Assembly: GCA_964614585.1 (NCBI GenBank)
Contig: CAZTLW010000136.1
Coordinates: 1 to 5,965 of the forward strand
DNA: 5,965 bases
Direction of reading: 5' to 3'
Source of the DNA: JAHEFX01 sp964614585
GTDB lineage: Bacteria; Actinomycetota; Acidimicrobiia; Spongiisociales; JAENVV01
Part shown: positions 1 to 4,282 of the stretch, one piece after another
Layout: every line of letters starts with the position of its first letter
Position numbering within the stretch: position 1 is the stretch's first letter
Translations under genes and position numbers: made by a program
The notes under the pieces: model-generated
The model's input: the letters and a program-made list of their open reading frames with translations, nothing else
The model's database searches: none
Told to the model about the DNA's origin: nothing

Positions 1-1
1 C

Positions 2-52
2 GTGCAGGGCGTCCATGGCCCCCGCGAGATCCACGTGGTGCTGGTGCACTGA
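2..52 (+). CDS. 3' end of a gene, possibly a LUD-domain (LutC-like) protein (partial)
   Basis: The frame starting at base 2 reads VQGVHGPREIHVVLVH and then stops at TGA 50-52; the start lies outside the window. The GVHGPR-x-(L/I)HVVLV pattern resembles, from memory, the closing strand of LUD-domain proteins (lactate utilisation LutB/LutC family, former DUF162). In LutC-type proteins it falls close to the C-terminus, as here. Family members take part in oxidation of L-lactate to pyruvate in the cytoplasm. Only 16 residues are visible, so the assignment is tentative. The presence of a gene end is supported by the terminator-like hairpin about 50 bases downstream and by the convergent gene beyond it. 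Confidence 0.42.
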   Translation: MQGVHGPREIHVVLVH

Positions 53-59
53 GGGAACC

Positions 60-99
60 CGAACCGCGGAACCACGGAACCGCGGAACCACGGAACGCG
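60..99. repeat. 8/16-bp tandem repeat (GGAACC motif)
   Basis: GGAACC-type octamers follow each other with exact 8-bp spacing: 60-67, 68-75, 76-83, 84-91 and a degenerate copy at 92-99. Alternate octamers differ (GC versus AC ending), so the true unit is 16 bp: 61-76 and 77-92 are identical (GAACCGCGGAACCACG). The tract begins 8 bases after the stop codon of the upstream gene. It is non-coding in any plausible gene. It may come from replication slippage; no function is evident. Confidence 0.85.
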
Positions 100-101
100 A
101 T

Positions 102-129
102 TGGGCCCGGCGCCTCGGCGCCGGGCCCA
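102..129. terminator. Bidirectional hairpin terminator between convergent genes
   Basis: A perfect 12-bp GC-rich inverted repeat (102-113 with 118-129) encloses a CTCG tetraloop. It lies between the stop of the plus-strand gene (52) and the stop of the minus-strand gene (170), where a shared terminator is expected. There is no clear T-run on either side, which is common for high-GC actinobacterial terminators. Termination by the stem alone is inferred from position and stability. Confidence 0.75.
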
Positions 130-131
130 TC

Positions 132-163
132 CGTCGTACGGTCGTACCGGAGTACCGTCGTAC
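132..163. repeat. Four tandem octamers NNNNGTAC
   Basis: GTAC occurs at 136, 144, 152 and 160, an exact 8-bp period. The units are CGTCGTAC, GGTCGTAC, CGGAGTAC and CGTCGTAC. The tract sits just past the hairpin and just beyond the stop codon of the minus-strand small membrane protein gene. Unit sequence differs from the GGAACC repeat on the other side of the hairpin, but the period is the same. Confidence 0.8.
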
Positions 164-169
164 CGCTCC

Positions 170-424
170 TCACTCCACCGGGGGGACCTGTTCGTCCAAC
201 TCGGCCCGGGCCGAGGCCGGGGCCGGGGACTCGGTCACGGCCTGACGGTCCCGAGTCGTGGCCGCTGCCACGATCCCGACGCCGGCCGTGATGGCCAGGG
301 CGGGGACCAGCCAGCGGAGGTCGATCAGTTGGCCGGTCTCCATCGCCACGAGCGCACCGCCCGCAATGATCACGAACACGGCCCCGAACACGAACGACCA
401 CCAGTCGGTCTTGTGGCGCTTCAT
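170..424 (-). CDS. Small two-TM membrane protein, LiaI/LiaF-TM-like
   Basis: This 84-residue protein has a short basic N-terminus (MKRHKTDWW), two hydrophobic helices (about residues 10-27 and 37-55) joined by a short polar turn, and an acidic, Ala/Pro-rich tail of about 28 residues (58-84). The pattern of an aromatic start, 'GAVFVIIAGGAL', a turn and 'LRWLVPALAITAGVGI' resembles the two-helix LiaI/LiaF transmembrane unit (DUF5668-like); this is pattern resemblance only. The start is well fixed. ATG 424-422 is preceded by a perfect AAGGAGGTGA (437-428) with a 3-base gap, and the ATGA overlaps the stop of the upstream PspC gene, so the two are probably translationally coupled. It likely works in the membrane with that protein in envelope stress sensing. 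The exact role is unknown. Confidence 0.85.
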   Translation of the reverse strand: MKRHKTDWWSFVFGAVFVIIAGGALVAMETGQLIDLRWLVPALAITAGVGIVAAATTRDRQAVTESPAPASARAELDEQVPPVE

Positions 425-1704
425 CGTTCACCTCCTTCGATCCGGATCTCGCCGACGCCCTGGTCCACCCGCACGATGGGGCCTTCCAGGTCGCCGCTGC
501 GATATGTGAGGCCGAGGCCCTCGCGGACGGTGTCGCCGTCGTGGAGGATCGCCCCGACGCCGAGGTCCACCTCGACGTCGACGTCGTCAGGGAGCCGGAG
601 CGTGAGCTCGGCGGCTCCGACGTCGAGCAGGAGTGTCGCCTCCGCGCCACCGGGACCAATCGTCCACTCGGCCTCGCGGGCGTCGACGGTCACATCGCCG
701 GCTCCGATGTCGAGTCGTTCGATACCGCTCACCTCGTCGATGACGATCGTGCGGTCCTGGAACTCCTGGTCCCAGGCCGACCAGCCGTCGAAGATCTGGT
801 CGGCGTTGGCCACCGCGAAGCTCCCGGCCAGCGGGAACAGCAGGGCGACACCGAGCAGGATCAGTCCGCGGGAGCGGCCCCACCAGGTGCCGACGACCAA
901 GCCGACGCCGACCACCAGGACGGCCACGGCGAAGTAGTGGACCGCCTGCGGGAACAGCCAGCCGGCGATGTCGGCCGAGGCCAGCAGGCCCAGGCTGATG
1001 AGCAGGGCGGCGAAGGTGTAGGCGCCCAGGTTGGAGCGCTCCCTCGGCTCCCGGGGTGGTCGGGGCTCCCGGGGCGGGCGGGGTGCACGCGCTCGGGACG
1101 GGGGCGGGGTGCCGCCTCCGCCACCGCCGGTGGTGTCGGTGATGTCGGCGTCGTCGACCTCGCCGGTCCCGGCCTCGGCGGCGGGAGTGCCCCGAGCGCC
1201 GCCGCTCGACTGGAACAGGATCACGCCGATCGCCACGAGGGCGATCGCGATCACCACGCCCCCATCGACGCCGGTCAGGGCCCCGAGCAGGAACAGCCCA
1301 CCGACCACGGCCAGCAGGGCGCCGCCCCACTTGGCCGGGGAGTCCATCTCGCCGAACCAGCGCTCGGCAGGAGAGAGGTCTCGGGTCTCGTGGGGCATGA
1401 AGACGATGAGGGCCAGGTACAGCACGAGGCCGATGCCGGCGGGACCGAGCAGCAGCAGGAAGATGATCCGGACGAGCCACACGGGCACGGCGAAGTAGTC
1501 CGCCAACCCGGTGGCCACGCCGGCGATCCACCGGCCCTCCTCGATCCGCTCGAGCCGCCGTTCGTACACGGGCTCCTCGGTGGTGGCCCCGGCGTCGCCG
1601 CCGGGGGGTTCGGTCGGCTCGGGGGGCATGGGTGCCTCCTCCGCCTCCGGGGTCTGTGTCTCGGACATGCCCTCATTGGACATCCCGGGGTCGTTCGTCG
1701 CCAT
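421..1704 (-). CDS. PspC-domain membrane protein with C-terminal LiaF/toastrack-like domain
   Basis: The protein has 427 residues. Residues 1-46 form an acidic, Pro-rich cytoplasmic leader. Residues 47-105 are a PspC domain (ERRLERIEEGRWIAGVATG, then 'GLADYFAVPVWLVRIIF' and a long hydrophobic helix ending in MPHE). Further hydrophobic segments follow at about 127-145, 148-165, 228-247, 254-273 and 279-298. A Gly6 run and Pro/Arg-rich linker (193-222) separates the two membrane blocks. Residues 318-427 are predicted beta-rich repeats (IDEVSGIERLDIGAGDVTVD, LDVGAAELTLRLP, VDQGVGEIRIEGG), typical of LiaF_C/toastrack domains. ATG 1704 was chosen because GGTGATC, complementary to the 16S 3' end, lies 4 bases upstream; Met8 or Met13 cannot be excluded. 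It is divergent from the sensor kinase and probably modulates it or is controlled by it. PspC proteins in general act in membrane-stress responses. Confidence 0.9.
   Translation of the reverse strand: MATNDPGMSNEGMSETQTPEAEEAPMPPEPTEPPGGDAGATTEEPVYERRLERIEEGRWIAGVATGLADYFAVPVWLVRIIFLLLLGPAGIGLVLYLALIVFMPHETRDLSPAERWFGEMDSPAKWGGALLAVVGGLFLLGALTGVDGGVVIAIALVAIGVILFQSSGGARGTPAAEAGTGEVDDADITDTTGGGGGGTPPPSRARAPRPPREPRPPREPRERSNLGAYTFAALLISLGLLASADIAGWLFPQAVHYFAVAVLVVGVGLVVGTWWGRSRGLILLGVALLFPLAGSFAVANADQIFDGWSAWDQEFQDRTIVIDEVSGIERLDIGAGDVTVDAREAEWTIGPGGAEATLLLDVGAAELTLRLPDDVDVEVDLGVGAILHDGDTVREGLGLTYRSGDLEGPIVRVDQGVGEIRIEGGER
1046..1081. repeat. 18-bp tandem duplication inside the PspC gene linker
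   Basis: Two adjacent 18-bp units (1046-1063 and 1064-1081) match at 16 of 18 positions. On the minus strand they encode the repeated hexapeptide-like PPREPR segment of the cytoplasmic linker (about residues 208-220). Being a multiple of three, expansion or loss would keep the reading frame, so the linker length may vary between strains. Confidence 0.8.
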
Positions 1705-1788
1705 TGGGGATCACCCGCTCTCCACCCCGACGTCTCGGGGTCGCGTCGGGGTCACCCCTGATTGTGCCGCGATCACGGCCCTGCGACC
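1705..1788. promoter_or_regulatory. Divergent intergenic control region
   Basis: These 84 bases separate the start of the minus-strand PspC operon (ATG 1704) from the likely start of the plus-strand kinase operon (ATG 1789), so both promoters and any shared operator must lie here or just inside the genes. I see no convincing -35/-10 pair on either strand; ATTGTG at 1761-1766 is the only A/T-rich patch. The region instead carries a set of G/C-rich symmetric elements. The arrangement suits autoregulation by the response regulator encoded downstream. Confidence 0.7.
1724..1758. promoter_or_regulatory. Operator-like array of TCGGGGT elements phased at 11 bp
   Basis: One inverted copy (ACCCCGA, 1724-1730) and two direct copies (TCGGGGT, 1735-1741 and 1746-1752) have centres at 1727, 1738 and 1749, exactly 11 bp apart, or about one helical turn. 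The first two make a perfect 7-bp inverted repeat around CGTC (1724-1741). The third overlaps an 11-bp odd palindrome GGGGTCACCCC (1748-1758). Such phasing on one face of the helix is typical of dimeric regulator sites. The NarL-type regulator at 3003-3635 is the obvious candidate binder, but this is inference. Confidence 0.5.
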
Positions 1789-3006
1789 ATGATCGGTGTG
1801 ACGACCGCCCCCGACCTCGCTCCCGAGCCGACGCTCGCCGCCCTCGTGCGACCCCGGCGCAGCCGGACGGATCGCCGGGTGGCGGGTATCGCCGGCGGCT
1901 GGGCCGAACAACTCGGGGTCTCGCCCCTCATGGTGCGGGCCGGTCTCTGCGCCCTGACCGCCGCCGGCGGCCTGGGCGTCATCATCTACCTGCTCGCCTG
2001 GGCGACCGTCCTCGATGAGGACAAGGTGGTCGACGAGCCCGCCCGACCGGCCGGCGCCCGCCAGAAGTGGGGCCTCGTGGCGGTCCTCGCCGGGATCCTC
2101 GTCTTCATGCGCTCGACCGGGATCTGGTTCGGCGACGCCGTTGCCATCCCGGCCGTCCTCCTCATCATGGGCATCGCCGCCGTCTGGGATCGCGACCGGG
2201 GCGTCCTCGGTTGGGGTGCCTCGTCGGAGCGTCCCCGGGTCGGCCAGGTCGTCGTAGGCGCGTTGCTGATGGTCGGCGGCGTCGTCATCCTCGTGCAGCT
2301 CGGCCCCGACCAGCTCCAGGCGATCGGCCCCGTGGTGCTCGGTGCCCTCGTCATCCTCGGTGGCGCCGCCCTCGTGTTCGGCCGGTGGGTCTACCGCCTC
2401 GCGACCGACCTCACGAACGAGCGCTACGAGCGGGTGCGCTCCGAGGAGCGGGCCGACCTGGCCGCCCACCTCCACGACTCGGTGCTGCAGACCTTGGCGC
2501 TCATCCAGCGCACCGACGACCCCAAGCGGATGGTCACGCTCGCCCGTCGCCAGGAGCGAGAACTGCGCGACTGGCTGTACGGCGACGCCGACGCCGACGA
2601 CACCCTCTCCACCGCCCTGCGGGCCGCCGCCGACCGGGCCGAGGCCGCCACCGACGTCCCCATCGAGGTGATCGCCGTCGGCGATGCCCGGCTCGATGAC
2701 GGCCTCCGGGCCCTGGTCGGGGCCACCGGCGAGGCGATGACCAATGCCGGCAAGCACGCCGGGGCCGACCGGGTGACGGTGTACGCCGAGGTCAGCGACG
2801 GCCTGGTCGAGGTCTTCGTGAACGACCTCGGGGTCGGCTTCGACCCGGCCTCGGTCAACGGCGACCGCCGTGGCATCTCCGACTCCATCGTGGGGCGGAT
2901 GGTCCGCCACGGCGGGGAGGCGACCGTCACCTCGGAGCTGGGAGAGGGCACCGAGGTCCACCTGACCATGCCCCACGACGGCCCCACCCGGGAGACGACG
3001 CCATGA
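1789..3006 (+). CDS. PspC-fused sensor histidine kinase (NarX/LiaS-like, HisKA_3 family)
   Basis: From ATG 1789 the protein has 405 residues. Residues 18-77 are a PspC domain (DRRVAGIAGGWAEQLGVSPL, then a hydrophobic helix at about 52-72). Four more hydrophobic segments follow near 95-107, 117-132, 151-170 and 178-198, with only short loops and thus no large external sensor domain. The H-box is ERADLAAHLHDSVLQTLALI, with His229 the likely phosphorylated residue. The N-box is EAMTNAGKHAGA (Asn319), the G1 box NDLGVGFD (Asp346), and the last ATP-lid motif GEGTEV (386-390 region). It should autophosphorylate and pass phosphate to the regulator encoded next, with which it overlaps by ATGA (3003-3006). 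The start is uncertain: no Shine-Dalgarno precedes ATG 1789; GTG 1798 and an in-frame TTG 1762 are alternatives. Confidence 0.92.
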   Translation: MIGVTTAPDLAPEPTLAALVRPRRSRTDRRVAGIAGGWAEQLGVSPLMVRAGLCALTAAGGLGVIIYLLAWATVLDEDKVVDEPARPAGARQKWGLVAVLAGILVFMRSTGIWFGDAVAIPAVLLIMGIAAVWDRDRGVLGWGASSERPRVGQVVVGALLMVGGVVILVQLGPDQLQAIGPVVLGALVILGGAALVFGRWVYRLATDLTNERYERVRSEERADLAAHLHDSVLQTLALIQRTDDPKRMVTLARRQERELRDWLYGDADADDTLSTALRAAADRAEAATDVPIEVIAVGDARLDDGLRALVGATGEAMTNAGKHAGADRVTVYAEVSDGLVEVFVNDLGVGFDPASVNGDRRGISDSIVGRMVRHGGEATVTSELGEGTEVHLTMPHDGPTRETTP

Positions 3007-3635
3007 CCCGCCTGTTCCTCGTCGACGACCACCGCCTGTTCGTGTCGGGCGTCCGCAGCGAGCTGGAGGAGGCGTTCGACGTCGTGGGCGTCGCCACCGA
3101 CGTCGACGACGCGATCGAGGCGATCCGGGAGCTCCAGCCGGACGTGGTCCTCGTCGACGTCCACATGCCGGGCGGCGGTGGCCTGGCGGTGGTCACCAAC
3201 GTGCTGGAGTCGCACCCGGACGTCCGGTTCCTCAGCCTGAGCGTGTCGGACGCCCCCGAGGACGTCATCGCCATGATCCGGGCCGGGGCCCGGGGGTACG
3301 TCACCAAGTCGATCGCCCCCGAGGAGCTCGCCGACGCCGTGCGGCGGGTGGCGGCCGGCGACGCCGTGTTCTCGCCGCGGCTCGCCGGGTTCGTGCTGGA
3401 CGCCTTCGCCGTCACGCCCACGGTGGTGGAGGATCCCGAGCTGGACGAGCTCACCCCGCGTGAGCGGGAGGTCCTGCGACTCATCGCCCGCGGCCTGCCC
3501 TACAAGCAGGTCGCCCGCCGCCTCGACATCTCGATCAAGACCGTCGAGTCACACGTCTCGTCGGTGTTGCGCAAGCTCCAACTCTCCAGCCGCCACGAGC
3601 TCGCGCGGTGGGCGAGCGAACGCCGAATCGTGTGA
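3003..3635 (+). CDS. NarL/FixJ-family response regulator with LuxR-type HTH
   Basis: The 210-residue protein has the full length and order of the family. The receiver domain (about 2-118) shows the acidic pair Asp8/Asp9, phosphoacceptor Asp52 (VLVDVHMPGGGG), the switch Ser80 in the LSLSVSD stretch and Lys102 (GYVTKSI). A linker follows, then a LuxR-type helix-turn-helix (about 148-206: LTPREREVLRLIARGLPYKQ, then KTVESHVSSVLRKLQL). It is the cognate partner of the upstream kinase: ATGA overlap at 3003-3006 and GGGAG at 2990-2994, 8 bases before ATG. The phosphorylated protein should bind DNA as a dimer. The phased repeats at 1724-1758 are the nearest candidate target, and the stand-alone LiaF_C-like gene beyond the gap is another possible regulon member. 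It resembles LiaR/VraR-type envelope stress regulators. Confidence 0.95.
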   Translation: MTRLFLVDDHRLFVSGVRSELEEAFDVVGVATDVDDAIEAIRELQPDVVLVDVHMPGGGGLAVVTNVLESHPDVRFLSLSVSDAPEDVIAMIRAGARGYVTKSIAPEELADAVRRVAAGDAVFSPRLAGFVLDAFAVTPTVVEDPELDELTPREREVLRLIARGLPYKQVARRLDISIKTVESHVSSVLRKLQLSSRHELARWASERRIV

Positions 3636-3636
3636 G

Positions 3637-3662
3637 GCGGCCGCCCGGCGCCGAGCGGCCGC
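3637..3662. terminator. Hairpin after the response regulator, cut by the scaffold gap
   Basis: GCGGCCGC at 3637-3644 is repeated at 3655-3662 with a 10-base spacer. Each copy is self-palindromic, so the two pair as an 8-bp all-GC stem that could extend into the Ns. It starts one base after the response regulator stop (TGA 3633-3635), a normal terminator position. No T-run can be seen because the sequence is missing. Confidence 0.55.
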
Positions 3663-3762
3663 NNNNNNNNNNNNNNNNNNNNNNNNNNNNNNNNNNNNNN
3701 NNNNNNNNNNNNNNNNNNNNNNNNNNNNNNNNNNNNNNNNNNNNNNNNNNNNNNNNNNNNNN
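3663..3762. other. Assembly gap of 100 Ns
   Basis: The run of exactly 100 Ns is the conventional placeholder for a scaffold gap, so the true length is probably unknown. Any reading frame across it is meaningless. Both contig edges carry GC-rich inverted repeats, which are a likely cause of the break. Confidence 0.97.
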
Positions 3763-3776
3763 GCGCCGGATGGCGC
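3763..3776. terminator. Hairpin at the far edge of the gap, 3' of the LiaF_C-like gene
   Basis: GCGCC (3763-3767) pairs with GGCGC (3772-3776) around a GGAT loop; C3777 could pair with a G hidden in the gap. It lies 4 bases past the stop of the minus-strand gene (TAG 3783-3781), so it would serve as that gene's terminator. The stem is short as seen and its full length is unknown. Confidence 0.4.
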
Positions 3777-3780
3777 CGCC

Positions 3781-4227
3781 CTAGACCTCTCGGGCCACCA
3801 CCGTGGCGCCGAACAGCGTGGCGCCGGTCAGGTGGATGGTGCCGAGCGGGTGCTCGGGGACGTCGCCGCCGGTGCGCTCGAGCGACCCGGCCACGACCGT
3901 CTGCTCCGACAGCACCGTCCAGCCCTTGGGGATCCGGATCGTGGTCTGGCCCATGAAGGTGAAGACGTTGATCCCGGCCCCCGTGGCCGAAAGCTCGGCA
4001 TCACGCAGGTCGATCTCGCTGGCGCCGTAGAGGGTGGTCACCCCACCCCGGCGGAGCGCCTTGGCCGTGGAACCGAAGATCGATTCCTCCATGACCGTGG
4101 TCACGTCGAACTCGTCACCGCGGGTGTCCCGATCGTCGGGCAGGAAGCGTTGGGCGACCTTGGCCCCGACGAGGAGCAGGACGTTGATGACGATGATCTT
4201 GCGGATCAGGCCGAAGATGAAGCGCAT
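3781..4227 (-). CDS. Single-TM protein with LiaF C-terminal-like (cell-wall antibiotic response) domain
   Basis: This 148-residue protein starts with a basic, hydrophobic helix (about residues 5-22, FGLIRKIIVINVLLLVGAKV) that would anchor it in the membrane. A short charged linker (30-45) and a beta-repeat domain (about 46-148) follow. The domain repeats a Gly-centred turn and strand pattern: GGVTTLYGASEIDLRDAEL (61-79), INVFTFMGQTTIRIPKGWTV (86-105) and LTGATLFGATVV (133-144). These match the LiaF_C/toastrack consensus (FGG.EIDLRDAEL; I.VP.GW.V). LiaF-type proteins restrain the LiaS kinase in Firmicutes; whether this one acts on the kinase at 1789-3006 is inference. ATG 4227 has GGAGG (4237-4233) 5 bases upstream. 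It is convergent with the response regulator across the gap and 55 bases downstream of the carboxyltransferase gene. Confidence 0.88.
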   Translation of the reverse strand: MRFIFGLIRKIIVINVLLLVGAKVAQRFLPDDRDTRGDEFDVTTVMEESIFGSTAKALRRGGVTTLYGASEIDLRDAELSATGAGINVFTFMGQTTIRIPKGWTVLSEQTVVAGSLERTGGDVPEHPLGTIHLTGATLFGATVVAREV

Positions 4228-4251
4228 GAGGTCCTCCGTGGCGTGACGACG

Positions 4252-4282
4252 AGGCTAGTGCCGATGGAATCCCACTTGTCAC
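4252..4282 (-). promoter_or_regulatory. Possible promoter of the LiaF_C-like gene
   Basis: On the minus strand, TAGCCT (4257-4252) fits the actinobacterial TANNNT -10 pattern and GTGACA (4282-4277) is a fair -35, with a 19-base spacer. Transcription would start about 4245, leaving a leader of roughly 18 bases that includes the GGAGG ribosome site. The -35 touches the stop codon of the carboxyltransferase gene. If real, the gene can be expressed separately from its upstream neighbour. Confidence 0.3.

Noticed and set aside
60..163. CRISPR array
   Set aside because: Repeat units are 8-16 bp and directly adjacent, with no spacers and no cas genes in the window.
15..245. Small plus-strand open frame across the repeat region
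   Set aside because: It runs through the tandem repeats, the hairpin and the opposite small membrane protein gene, and has no ribosome site.
541..1761. 406-codon plus-strand open frame antisense to the PspC gene
   Set aside because: The product is Gly/Asp/His-rich with no domain or plausible start site. It is a high-GC shadow of a gene with clear PspC and LiaF-like domains.
1711..2976. 421-codon minus-strand open frame opposite the kinase
   Set aside because: Composition is biased (Gly, Asp, His, Glu) and the plus strand encodes a kinase with intact H, N and G boxes.
3637..3662. NotI sites as cloning or adapter contamination at the contig edge
   Set aside because: GCGGCCGC pairs fit a GC-rich terminator one base past the regulator stop, and no vector-like sequence is recognisable; not fully excluded because the next bases are missing.
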